DNA from: an uncultured Aquimarina sp.
GTDB lineage: Bacteria > Bacteroidota > Bacteroidia > Flavobacteriales > Flavobacteriaceae
DNA: 64,000 bases
Assembly (NCBI GenBank): GCA_947489685.1
Contig: CANLEM010000005.1
Span: 372,001 to 436,000, forward strand
Direction of reading: 5' to 3'
The notes beneath the pieces are model-generated. The model saw only the letters and a program-made list of their open reading frames with translations, did no database searches and was not told where the DNA came from. This document shows, piece after piece, positions 24,883 through 33,743 of the stretch (position 1 is the first letter of the stretch; each line of letters opens with the position of its first letter). Made by a program: the position numbers and the translations under genes.

Positions 24883-25629
24883 ATGAAGTTAAAAGCAGAA
24901 AATCTCGTAAAATCCTATAAAGGTCGAAAAGTAGTAAAAGGTATTTCGCTAGAAGTAAACCAAGGAGAAATCGTTGGGCTTTTAGGACCTAACGGAGCTG
25001 GTAAAACCACTTCTTTTTATATGATTGTAGGTTTGGTAAAACCAAACGGAGGAAAAATCTCATTAGAAAGCACTGATATCACTAAATACCCCATGTATAA
25101 ACGTGCTCAAAACGGTATAGGTTATTTGGCGCAAGAAGCTTCTGTTTTTAGAAAATTAAGTATAGAAGATAATATTTTAAGTGTTTTACAGCTTACCAAA
25201 CTTTCTAAAAAAGAACAACTACATAAAATGGAGGCCCTAATCGAAGAGTTTGGTTTAGGACATATTCGAAAAAACCGTGGGGATTTATTAAGCGGTGGTG
25301 AACGTCGTCGTACCGAAATTGCCCGAGCATTAGCCACTGATCCAAATTTCATTCTTTTAGATGAACCTTTTGCAGGTGTTGACCCCGTTGCTGTTGAAGA
25401 TATCCAACGTATTGTAGCGCAATTAAAAAATAAAAATATTGGTATTTTAATTACCGATCATAATGTACAAGAAACTCTTGCTATAACCGATAGAACATAT
25501 TTGATGTTTGAGGGTAGTATCTTAAAGGCAGGAATACCAGAAGAATTAGCCGAAGATGAGATGGTACGGAAAGTATATCTTGGGCAAAACTTCGAGTTAC
25601 GGAAAAAGAAATTAGATTTTAATCAGTAA
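24883..25629 (+). CDS. lptB: LPS export ABC transporter ATP-binding protein LptB
   Basis: A 248-residue ATPase that powers extraction of lipopolysaccharide from the inner membrane with LptFG. Walker A is [17 protein letters not shown], the signature [16 protein letters not shown], Walker [14 protein letters not shown], and the switch His lies in [23 protein letters not shown] is an LptB hallmark. Length is normal. It shares its surroundings with kdsD and converges with pssA, 2 bases away. Confidence 0.95.
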   Translation: MKLKAENLVKSYKGRKVVKGISLEVNQGEIVGLLGPNGAGKTTSFYMIVGLVKPNGGKISLESTDITKYPMYKRAQNGIGYLAQEASVFRKLSIEDNILSVLQLTKLSKKEQLHKMEALIEEFGLGHIRKNRGDLLSGGERRRTEIARALATDPNFILLDEPFAGVDPVAVEDIQRIVAQLKNKNIGILITDHNVQETLAITDRTYLMFEGSILKAGIPEELAEDEMVRKVYLGQNFELRKKKLDFNQ

Positions 25630-25631
25630 CA

Positions 25632-26396
25632 TTAACCTGCACTACTGTTTTTATCCTTCCATACTAGTGATATTAGAATATACAGAACAATCATCACCGG
25701 GATTGCTATAAATTGTACTAGCATAATTAAGATTGCAGCAATCATTAAGAAAATATATCTAACTTTATTTTCTTTAAATCCCCAGGTTTTAAACTTTAAT
25801 GCAAATAAAGGAATTTCGGCATTCAGCAAATAACAGCTTATCACAGTAATCCCTATCAAAAACCATTTATTTAAGATCAATTCTAATACAAAGGTTTCTT
25901 GGTGAAATTTCAAAATTAATGGTAAACTAATAATCAGAAGAGTATTTGCCGGTGTGGGTAATCCTATAAACGAAGAAGTTTGTCTAGTATCGACATTAAA
26001 CTTGGCTAATCTATAAGCCGAAGCTAATGTAATCATAAGACCTAACAGAGAGAGATACGACCAGTCAAAACTCATCAGCACTTGATTCGTATCCCAAGAA
26101 CCAGGAACCACATAAAAAGGCTTCCCAAAAACTTGCGACAATAACTGATACATCACAATACCGGGTACTACTCCACTTGTTACCATATCTGCCAAAGAAT
26201 CTAATTGCAATCCTAAATCACTTTGAGCATTAAGCATTCGAGCAGCAAAACCATCAAAAAAATCAAATCCAATACCAAATATCGCAAAAAAAGCTGCGAA
26301 TTCTAGATTGCCATTAACCGCAAAGATTACTGCAATACAACCACAAAAAAGATTGAGGAGCGTAATACCATTTGGAACTTGTTTTTTAATCCACAT
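25632..26396 (-). CDS. pssA: CDP-diacylglycerol-serine O-phosphatidyltransferase
   Basis: A 254-residue membrane enzyme that makes phosphatidylserine, the precursor of phosphatidylethanolamine. The CDP-alcohol phosphotransferase signature is visible as FFDGFAARMLN followed by SDLGLQLDSLADM: the Asp-Gly, Ala-Arg, Gly, Asp and Asp positions are all kept. It opens WIKKQVPNGITLLNLFCG, as usual, and has about seven hydrophobic helices. The type II (membrane) PssA of Gram-positives and Bacteroidota is the best match. Single gene, divergent from lnt. Confidence 0.93.
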   Translation of the reverse strand: MWIKKQVPNGITLLNLFCGCIAVIFAVNGNLEFAAFFAIFGIGFDFFDGFAARMLNAQSDLGLQLDSLADMVTSGVVPGIVMYQLLSQVFGKPFYVVPGSWDTNQVLMSFDWSYLSLLGLMITLASAYRLAKFNVDTRQTSSFIGLPTPANTLLIISLPLILKFHQETFVLELILNKWFLIGITVISCYLLNAEIPLFALKFKTWGFKENKVRYIFLMIAAILIMLVQFIAIPVMIVLYILISLVWKDKNSSAG

Positions 26397-26553
26397 GAAT
26401 TTTTGATTTTGTGTAAAAATAGCAAACTATTTTGGTCTATTCATGAAGATTTAAAATATGACAGTATATCCTTAAAAAAAAGAAGTATGCTATTTTATAA
26501 TTTGTAACTAAATAAGTTTATTTTCGTTATTCTATATAGTGTATATCTTTACT

Positions 26554-28140
26554 ATGAAAAATATTCTATTAGCTATCCTCTCCGGATTACTATTAGCCAT
26601 TAGTTGGCCCACATATGGCTTCCCTTTATTTCTATTTTTTGGTTTTACACCTTTATTGGTTGCAGAATACGGTGTTCGTAAAGAAAAATACAGTAAACTA
26701 AAAGTTTTTGGGTTAGCCTTTATCGCATTCTTTATTTGGAATATGATTACTACCTGGTGGATATACAACTCCAGTGCCTTTGGCATGTGGTTCGCAGAGA
26801 TTGTGAATACTCTTATGATGACCATTGTTTTTTGGATCTATCATATTGTCGCTAAAAAAACCAATTTTACCATAAGCACACTATTTCTAGCTTGTTTTTG
26901 GATGAGTTTTGAGTATCTCCATCTACAATGGCAAATATCATGGCCTTGGCTTAATTTGGGTAATGGATTTGCAAGTTTCACCTCTTGGATACAATGGTAC
27001 GAGTACACCGGAACTTTTGGAGGGACTTTATGGGTATGGATCGTAAATATTGGTGTTTTCAAAAGTGTTTTGCTCTTTTTAGAGCATAGAGACAAAACCA
27101 TCTTATATCGAGCAGCAATTCGCAATGGATTATTCATCTTAATTCCGATACTTATTTCATTTGTTATCCTAAAGACGTATACCGAAGAAGGAAAAGATAT
27201 TGAAGTAGTACTTCTGCAACCTAATATTAATCCATATACCGAAAAATACAATACTTCAGACAAACGTGTTGGAGAATTATTAACCACATTAACAAATTCG
27301 GAAATAACAGAAAGTACTGACTTTGTTATCGCCCCCGAAACTGTTTTTGCCGACAATAATAGATTACATCAATTTTCAAATTCTACCGCTAAAAAAACAG
27401 CAGGGAATATTTTAAAAATGTACCCCAACGCAAATTTTCTTTCAGGGATTTCCTTAATTGATGTATTCAATGATCCTTCAAGAATTAGAACACAAACAAA
27501 TATCTACAAAGAGAATGTATTTTATGACGATTATAATTCTGCCTTTTTTGTTAGACCAGATGGGACTGATGAGTTATATCACAAAAGCAAGTTAGTAGTA
27601 GGTGTTGAAAATTTTCCGTATCAGAGTATACTCAAGCCAATTCTTGGAGATGTCATGATAGATCTGGGTGGTACTGTAGCCAAAAAAACCACACAAGAAG
27701 ATCGCGAAGTATTCTTTACCAAAGATAGTATTGGCGTTGGAACCATGATTTGTTACGAAAGTATTTATGGTGAATTTACAACAGGTTATATAAAAAGTAA
27801 AGCCAATTTTTTATCTATCATAACTAATGATGCCTGGTGGGGTAATACACAAGGACATCGACAACATCTATCTTATGCAAAATTAAGAGCTATTGAAACC
27901 CGCAGGAGTATTGCTCGAAGTGCTAATACCGGAATCTCGGCTATTATTAATCAAACTGGCTCTGTAGTTACTTCTTTAGGATATGAAAAACAGGGTGCTT
28001 TAAAAGGAACATTAAAAACTAATGATAAGGTCACTTTTTATGTAAAGGCCGGAGATTATATCGCTAGAATTGCTGTCTTTCTCGCTATTTTTATCTTTTT
28101 ATTTTCGGTAACTCGGCGTAAACAAAAAATAGCAACCTAG
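26554..28140 (+). CDS. lnt: Apolipoprotein N-acyltransferase
   Basis: A 528-residue inner-membrane enzyme that adds the third acyl chain to lipoproteins. The N-terminal half has six or so helices (opening LLAILSGLLLAISWPTYGFP). The nitrilase-like half holds the Glu of IAPETVF, the Lys of LYHKSKLVVG and the Cys of MICYESIYG, together with NDAWWGNTQGHRQH, so the Glu-Lys-Cys triad is complete. The ATG at 26554 is chosen over a GTG at 26539 because the membrane helix begins right after it. It serves the many lipoproteins of this window. Confidence 0.93.
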   Translation: MKNILLAILSGLLLAISWPTYGFPLFLFFGFTPLLVAEYGVRKEKYSKLKVFGLAFIAFFIWNMITTWWIYNSSAFGMWFAEIVNTLMMTIVFWIYHIVAKKTNFTISTLFLACFWMSFEYLHLQWQISWPWLNLGNGFASFTSWIQWYEYTGTFGGTLWVWIVNIGVFKSVLLFLEHRDKTILYRAAIRNGLFILIPILISFVILKTYTEEGKDIEVVLLQPNINPYTEKYNTSDKRVGELLTTLTNSEITESTDFVIAPETVFADNNRLHQFSNSTAKKTAGNILKMYPNANFLSGISLIDVFNDPSRIRTQTNIYKENVFYDDYNSAFFVRPDGTDELYHKSKLVVGVENFPYQSILKPILGDVMIDLGGTVAKKTTQEDREVFFTKDSIGVGTMICYESIYGEFTTGYIKSKANFLSIITNDAWWGNTQGHRQHLSYAKLRAIETRRSIARSANTGISAIINQTGSVVTSLGYEKQGALKGTLKTNDKVTFYVKAGDYIARIAVFLAIFIFLFSVTRRKQKIAT

Positions 28141-28237
28141 CATATTTATATGCTTAAAAAAAAAAGATCATAGAACAAGTAAAACCTTTTATAGAATCTA
28201 TTTCTCTCTATCTTTACCACAATTTTAAAATTAATAA

Positions 28238-30109
28238 GTGAATTACGTATCTGTAGAAAATATAGCTAAGGCTTTTGGTGAACGAATTTTATTCGAAAAC
28301 ATTTCTTTTGGTATCAACGAAGGGCAAAAAGTTGGTTTTGTAGCCAAAAATGGAACCGGAAAAACCTCCTTACTCAATATTATTGCTGGTGATGAAGAAC
28401 CAGATAGCGGTCAAGTAGTGTATAGAAAAAACTTAAAAGTTGCTTTTTTATCGCAAGAACCCAATTTGGATCCCAACCTTACTATCGAGCAAACTATTTT
28501 TGCTTCGGATAATGAAACATTACAAATTATTAATGCATACGAAAAAGCGTTACAAAATCCTGATGATGCAGAAAGTTACCAAAAAGCATTTGAGCAAATG
28601 GATGCTTTTAACGCATGGGATTTTGAAACTCAATACAAACAGATACTTTTTAAATTAAAATTAGATAATCTAACAAAAAAAGTAGGAGATCTCTCTGGTG
28701 GGCAAAAAAAACGACTCGCTCTTGCAAATATTTTGCTAAGTAAACCAGATTTATTATACCTAGATGAACCTACAAACCATCTTGACTTAGAAATGATCGA
28801 GTGGCTCGAGGAGTATTTTGCCAAAGAAAACTTCACGCTTTTTATGGTTACTCATGATCGATATTTTCTTGAAAACGTATGTAACGAAATCGTAGAATTA
28901 GAAAACGGTAAATTATATAGTTACAAAGGTAACTATGCATATTACCTAAATAATAAAGAAGCTCGAATTGCAAATGAACAAATCGCTACAGATAAAGCAA
29001 AGCAACTTTATAAAAAAGAGCTGGATTGGATGCGTCGCCAACCAAAAGCTCGTACTACAAAATCGAAATCCCGAATTGATGATTTTTTTGAAATAAAAGA
29101 ACGCGCTCATAAACGTCGAAATGATCATCAAGTACAATTGGAGATTAACATGGAGCGTTTGGGTAGTAAAATTTTAGAAATCCATAAAGTTTCTAAACGT
29201 TTTGAAGATTTAGTCCTTCTAGATCAATTCGAATATGTTTTCAAAAAAGGAGAACGCATTGGTATCATTGGAAAAAACGGAACCGGAAAATCAACTTTTC
29301 TTAATATGATTACCGGCGGAGTTACCCCTGATCAAGGAAAAATTGTTACAGGAGACACTGTAAAATTTGGATACTACACGCAAAGAGGTATTACTATAAA
29401 AGAAGGTCAAAAAGTCATTGAAGTCATTCGCGAATTCGGAGATTATATTCCTTTAAAAAAGGGGAGGCAAATTTCGGCTCAGCAGTTATTAGAACGGTTC
29501 TTATTTGATAGAAAAAAACAATATGACTTTGTCGAAAAATTAAGTGGAGGCGAACGAAAAAGACTGTATTTATGTACAGTTCTTATTCAAAATCCAAATT
29601 TTTTAATATTAGATGAACCTACTAATGATCTTGATATTGTCACTCTCAATGTCTTAGAAAACTTTTTGTTAGATTTTCCGGGTTGTTTGCTCGTTGTTTC
29701 GCATGATCGTTATTTTATGGACAAAATTGTGGATCACTTGTTTGTTTTTCAGGGTAACGGGATAATTCAGGATTTTCCTGGTAATTATACCGATTATAGG
29801 ATTTACGAAAATAGTAGCACACCAACAGAAGTTTCTAAATCTGAAAATTCTGAATCTAAAACAAAGAAAACCTGGAAAAAGGACAATAAAGCAGGGCTTT
29901 CTTATAACGAACAAAAAGAGTTTAATAGGATTGAGCGCGATCTTAAGAAATTAGAAATCGAAAAAAAAGATATAGAAAGCCTTTTTGCACAAGGCACACT
30001 TGAAGGGGATCAAATTAATGAGGAGTCTCAAAAGCTGCAACAGATAATTGATAAAATTGAAGAAAATGAAATGCGCTGGTTCGAACTTTCAGAAAAAATA
30101 GAAGAATAA
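28238..30109 (+). CDS. ABC-F family ATPase
   Basis: A 623-residue soluble protein with two ABC domains (Walker A: VAKNGTGKTSLLN and IGKNGTGKSTFLN; signatures LSGGQKKRLAL and LSGGERKRLYL; Walker B: LYLDEPTNHLD and LILDEPTNDLD). The inter-domain linker (about 250-300) is rich in Arg/Lys, as in ABC-F proteins that act on the ribosome, and a charged coiled coil closes the C-terminus (from about 545). It resembles Uup-type members most. No membrane helices. The start is a GTG at 28238, giving MNYVSVENIAKAFGE. Confidence 0.92.
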   Translation: MNYVSVENIAKAFGERILFENISFGINEGQKVGFVAKNGTGKTSLLNIIAGDEEPDSGQVVYRKNLKVAFLSQEPNLDPNLTIEQTIFASDNETLQIINAYEKALQNPDDAESYQKAFEQMDAFNAWDFETQYKQILFKLKLDNLTKKVGDLSGGQKKRLALANILLSKPDLLYLDEPTNHLDLEMIEWLEEYFAKENFTLFMVTHDRYFLENVCNEIVELENGKLYSYKGNYAYYLNNKEARIANEQIATDKAKQLYKKELDWMRRQPKARTTKSKSRIDDFFEIKERAHKRRNDHQVQLEINMERLGSKILEIHKVSKRFEDLVLLDQFEYVFKKGERIGIIGKNGTGKSTFLNMITGGVTPDQGKIVTGDTVKFGYYTQRGITIKEGQKVIEVIREFGDYIPLKKGRQISAQQLLERFLFDRKKQYDFVEKLSGGERKRLYLCTVLIQNPNFLILDEPTNDLDIVTLNVLENFLLDFPGCLLVVSHDRYFMDKIVDHLFVFQGNGIIQDFPGNYTDYRIYENSSTPTEVSKSENSESKTKKTWKKDNKAGLSYNEQKEFNRIERDLKKLEIEKKDIESLFAQGTLEGDQINEESQKLQQIIDKIEENEMRWFELSEKIEE

Positions 30110-30149
30110 ACGATTTTAATACCGAATACATTTAATTCATTACACCTAC

Positions 30150-30728
30150 ATGTTCTTCAAAATTAAATCTTTTCTGAAGTTTATTTTCAAGGCTACCAAT
30201 CAACATGGTGTTCACTCTCCTTTTGTTTACAATCTAATTACGCTGTGCTTTTATGATAAGGAAAAAAAGGCTTCTTATTCTTCTATAGAAGCCATATATG
30301 CAAATCAAAACGATACTCCGCCCGTATCCCTAAAAAAAGCCAAACTTCTTAATCGTTTACTAACGTATTTCAATTACAAACAGGTATTATTACTAGAAGA
30401 ACATTCTGGTTTTATTAGTCAGATTTTACCCTTCTATAATGCCATCACTATTTCAAATCATATGGACCAAAGTGACAAATATGATTTTATATATATCGAT
30501 TTAAATAAAAACACTATCGATCTTAAAAATATTGATGAACTTTTTCGTAAAACAAATAACGATTCTTTATTTGTAGTTAATGCGATTCATGCATCAAAGA
30601 GAAATGCCGATATCTGGACTCAAATTAAAGAACATTCTACAGTAAAAGTCTCTATAAACACTTTTACTATAGGCTTTATTTTTTTTAGAAAAGAACAAGT
30701 TAAAGAACATTTTACCATTAGATTGTAA
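30150..30728 (+). CDS. Methyltransferase-like protein with degenerate SAM site
   Basis: A 192-residue protein that opens KSFLKFIFKATNQHGVHSPF; the HGVHSPFVYNL motif is typical of a Bacteroidota group annotated as class I methyltransferases. Here the usual glycine-rich SAM loop is not recognisable (VLLLEEHSGFISQILPFY is at its place), although the Asp strand YDFIYIDLNK and the last strands (FTIGFIFFRK) are kept. It may bind without catalysing, or be an evolving remnant. It follows the ABC-F gene by 40 bases on the same strand. Confidence 0.65.
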   Translation: MFFKIKSFLKFIFKATNQHGVHSPFVYNLITLCFYDKEKKASYSSIEAIYANQNDTPPVSLKKAKLLNRLLTYFNYKQVLLLEEHSGFISQILPFYNAITISNHMDQSDKYDFIYIDLNKNTIDLKNIDELFRKTNNDSLFVVNAIHASKRNADIWTQIKEHSTVKVSINTFTIGFIFFRKEQVKEHFTIRL

Positions 30729-30797
30729 CAACTTTACTTGTAATGCGTCAAATAGGCGAATATTGTATCTTAGACAAAACTGCAGAGGTTATATCAT

Positions 30798-31484
30798 ATG
30801 GAAAACGTTATAGAGATCAGAAACATTATTAGAAATTTTCAATTAGGTCAGGAAACGGTTTATGTATTAAAAGGTATCGATTTAGATATCCTCAGAGGAG
30901 AATATGTTGCGATCATGGGGCCATCTGGGTCCGGAAAATCAACATTAATGAATCTTTTGGGATGTTTGGATACTCCTACTGGCGGGCAATATATCCTTAA
31001 TGGTAATGATGTAAGCGAAATGACAGATAATGAATTAGCAGAAATTAGAAACCGCGAAATCGGTTTTGTTTTTCAAACATTTAATTTGTTACCAAGAACT
31101 ACTGCTTTAGATAACGTAGCATTACCAATGATTTATGCGGGAGCGTCGAAAAAAGATCGCACGGTTCGAGCCGAAGAAGTTTTGACAGATGTAGGTCTGG
31201 CAGATCGTATGGATCATAAACCAAATCAACTTTCTGGTGGACAAAGACAACGCGTTGCGGTTGGAAGAGCACTTGTAAATAAACCTTCTATTATTTTGGC
31301 AGATGAACCCACTGGGAATCTGGATTCTAAAACTTCTATAGAGATCATGAATTTATTTGATGAAATTCATGCAGCCGGAAATACTGTTATTATCGTTACA
31401 CACGAAGAAGAAGTTGCAACTCATGCGCATCGAGTGATCAGATTGCGAGATGGTGTTATCGAAAGTGATGTGAGAAATAAATAG
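30798..31484 (+). CDS. LolD/MacB-type ABC transporter ATP-binding protein
   Basis: A 228-residue ATPase of the MacB/LolD/FtsE group. Walker A is [18 protein letters not shown], the Q-loop [11 protein letters not shown], the signature [15 protein letters not shown], and Walker [13 protein letters not shown] followed by [11 protein letters not shown] and the switch His in THEEEVA. It would energise a FtsX-like permease for lipoprotein release or small-molecule export. No permease gene adjoins it here, which is usual when the permease is encoded elsewhere. Confidence 0.9.
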   Translation: MENVIEIRNIIRNFQLGQETVYVLKGIDLDILRGEYVAIMGPSGSGKSTLMNLLGCLDTPTGGQYILNGNDVSEMTDNELAEIRNREIGFVFQTFNLLPRTTALDNVALPMIYAGASKKDRTVRAEEVLTDVGLADRMDHKPNQLSGGQRQRVAVGRALVNKPSIILADEPTGNLDSKTSIEIMNLFDEIHAAGNTVIIVTHEEEVATHAHRVIRLRDGVIESDVRNK

Positions 31485-31507
31485 TTTAAAGTTTAAAGTT
31501 AATTTGT

Positions 31508-31534
31508 ATTTTGGTAATTCATTTTAACCAAAAT
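31508..31534 (+). promoter_or_regulatory. Inverted repeat just before the symporter start
   Basis: ATTTTGGT (31508-31515) and ACCAAAAT (31527-31534) are exact reverse complements separated by 11 bases; the second arm ends 2 bases before the ATG at 31537. In the RNA this could form a hairpin over the start region; in DNA it could be an operator. Confidence 0.5.
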
Positions 31535-31536
31535 TT

Positions 31537-32976
31537 ATGCAACCCACTCACATCCTGCTTTTAATTGCAGGTTATTTTGGAATTCTTTTACTCATTTCAT
31601 ATTTCACAGGAAAAAATGCTGATAACGACTCTTTTTTTAAGGCTAATCGACAATCCCCCTGGTATATTGTAGCGTTTGGGATGATCGGTGCTTCATTAAG
31701 TGGAGTTACCTTTATTTCGGTTCCTGGGTGGATAGAAACCTCACAATTTAGCTATATGCAAGTTGTATTTGGCTATATTTTGGGTTATGCAGTGATAGGC
31801 ACAGTATTACTACCACTATACTATAAACTTAATCTTACTTCGATATACACCTACCTGGATGAACGTTTCGGGAATTACTCATATAAAACGGGAGCTTCCT
31901 TTTTCTTATTATCTCGTGTTGTAGGTGCGAGTTTCAGGTTATTTTTGGTGGCTAATGTGTTGCAGGCAATTCTTTTTGATGCATTACATGTTCCTTTCTG
32001 GGTGACTGTAATTATCACAATCCTTTTGATCTGGTTATATACTTTTAAGTCTGGTATAAAAACTATTGTATGGACTGATACATTACAAACATTATTTATG
32101 TTGATTGCTGTGGGTGTTGCCATATACTATGTTGCAGACGATCTAGGAATTCAAGGATCAAACTTGATGGGATATATAATTGATAGTGACCTCTCAAAAA
32201 TGTTTTTCTTTGATGATATTAAAAATGCTAATTATTTCTGGAAACAATTTTTGTCTGGCGCATTTATAGCGATTGTAATGACTGGACTTGACCAGGATAT
32301 GATGCAAAAAAACTTAACTTGTCGTAGCCTAAAGGATGCACAAAAAAATATGTTCTGGTTTACTATAGTGCTTACTTTCGTAAACTTCGTATTTCTTGGT
32401 CTTGGGTTATTACTCACTCAATATGCCGCCCAAAATGGTATTGATGCGCATAAAGATCAATTATTTCCTGTCATCGCTACAAAAAGCGGTTTAGGTTTTG
32501 GTATTGCTATCTTTTTTGTTCTCGGTTTGATCGCTGCCGCATATAGCAGTGCCGATAGTGCGCTAACCTCTCTCACTACATCCTTTAGTATAGACATATT
32601 AGATCTTGAGAAAAAATATAGCCCAGAGGATCAAATAAAAACACGTAAAAAAATTCATGTTCTTTTTTCACTAATTCTTATTCTGGTGATCATTGCCTTT
32701 AAGTATATCATTAGAGACGAAAGTGTAATAGCGAAATTGTTTGTATTTGCAGGGTATACGTATGGTCCTCTATTGGGACTATATGCTTTTGGTTTGTTTA
32801 CCAAGTTAAATGTAAAAGATCGTCTGGTTCCTATTATTGCTATTCTATCTCCAATTTTATCTTATATCATTAGTGTTAATAGCAGTACGTGGTTTGGTTT
32901 TGAATTTGGTTTCTTTATTTTAATCCTTAATGGTTTTTTAACCTTCCTAGGATTAATATTGATCCGTAGAAAGTAG
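31537..32976 (+). CDS. Sodium:solute symporter family protein
   Basis: A 479-residue membrane protein with about 13 helices of the SSS fold. Family segments are [15 protein letters not shown] near the N-terminus, [25 protein letters not shown], and [20 protein letters not shown] (the sodium-site helix 8 region). The solute cannot be read; sugars, sialic acid or amino acids are all handled by relatives. The 3' end overlaps the convergent CoA-binding gene by 24 bases. Confidence 0.9.
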   Translation: MQPTHILLLIAGYFGILLLISYFTGKNADNDSFFKANRQSPWYIVAFGMIGASLSGVTFISVPGWIETSQFSYMQVVFGYILGYAVIGTVLLPLYYKLNLTSIYTYLDERFGNYSYKTGASFFLLSRVVGASFRLFLVANVLQAILFDALHVPFWVTVIITILLIWLYTFKSGIKTIVWTDTLQTLFMLIAVGVAIYYVADDLGIQGSNLMGYIIDSDLSKMFFFDDIKNANYFWKQFLSGAFIAIVMTGLDQDMMQKNLTCRSLKDAQKNMFWFTIVLTFVNFVFLGLGLLLTQYAAQNGIDAHKDQLFPVIATKSGLGFGIAIFFVLGLIAAAYSSADSALTSLTTSFSIDILDLEKKYSPEDQIKTRKKIHVLFSLILILVIIAFKYIIRDESVIAKLFVFAGYTYGPLLGLYAFGLFTKLNVKDRLVPIIAILSPILSYIISVNSSTWFGFEFGFFILILNGFLTFLGLILIRRK

Positions 32977-33315
32977 CACCAACGTACAAGCAACCTCAAC
33001 TTCTATATCAGCTGCTTTTAATAGTGCATAGAACTCAGGGTTTTCTGTACCAGGATTAAAAATAACTCTATTGGGTTTTAGATCAATAATATAGTCATAG
33101 TATGCTTGTTGTCGTTTAGGATTTAAATATAAGGTGACAGTATCTACATCTTCAAAATCTTGTAATCCTGTTTGAATTGTTACGCCTGCAACCTCTCCCT
33201 CTCTAAGGCCTATTGCTTTTACTTCATGCTTATGATTGGTTAATTTCTGAATAACAAAATTTGAATACCGATCTGGTTTTAAAGATGCTCCAAGTACTAC
33301 TGTTTTTTTACTCAT
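32953..33315 (-). CDS. CoA-binding domain protein
   Basis: A 120-residue Rossmann-like protein of the CoA_binding_2 type: [20 protein letters not shown] at the start, [32 protein letters not shown], and NPGTENPEF. Related proteins bind CoA; the task is unknown. No signal or membrane segment. Its last 24 bases overlap the symporter gene. Confidence 0.88.
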   Translation of the reverse strand: MSKKTVVLGASLKPDRYSNFVIQKLTNHKHEVKAIGLREGEVAGVTIQTGLQDFEDVDTVTLYLNPKRQQAYYDYIIDLKPNRVIFNPGTENPEFYALLKAADIEVEVACTLVLLSTDQY

Positions 33316-33743
33316 AAAATCATTTCAATTTGTGGCAATTTAGGGATCCAATATAGATCAAATAACGGTAAAAACGTTAAAAAAATAAGTCATAATGTTA
33401 AAAATAACCGAAGACTGTAACACAAACCAGAGGACTCCGTCTTACATATATAAAGATATGATTTTTCATAGATTTAGTTAGTTAGTTACTTTATAATAAT
33501 CAAATTTTATTCATAGTTGATGGTTAGTGTTACTATTTGGTTATTATGGAAAACCGCCTTTGGACAAGGCGGTTTTCATTTTTTATAATGTAATGTTAAA
33601 AACAAAATATTATGTAACAGAAATTAACCATCGTCGTCTTGTCTTTATATACGCTTAATCACCGTATCAATTATAAAGCAATATGTTTTTGCAATAAAAC
33701 AAAAAACATATCGTCAATATCAATCAATCAAATAAACGTTCAG
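33316..33743. other. 428-base intergenic region with isolated terminator
   Basis: Between the CoA-binding gene (minus) and the receptor gene (plus). It holds the hairpin at 33550-33576, which no plus-strand gene precedes closely, and otherwise AT-rich DNA with the tandem TTAGTTAGTTAGTTA near 33475-33490. A weak open frame upstream of 33744 is not used because it lacks a signal peptide. The stretch 33400-33550 could hold a small transcript; no known RNA family is recognised. Confidence 0.55.
33550..33583 (+). terminator. Isolated plus-strand terminator
   Basis: Stem AAAACCGCCTT (33550-33560) with AAGGCGGTTTT (33566-33576), loop TGGAC, then CATTTTTT. The orientation with the longer T-run is plus. 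The nearest plus-strand gene upstream ends 574 bases earlier. Confidence 0.85.

Noticed and set aside
33639..33743. Longer start for the receptor gene
   Set aside because: The 35 added residues are not signal-like; the ATG at 33744 starts a clean signal peptide.
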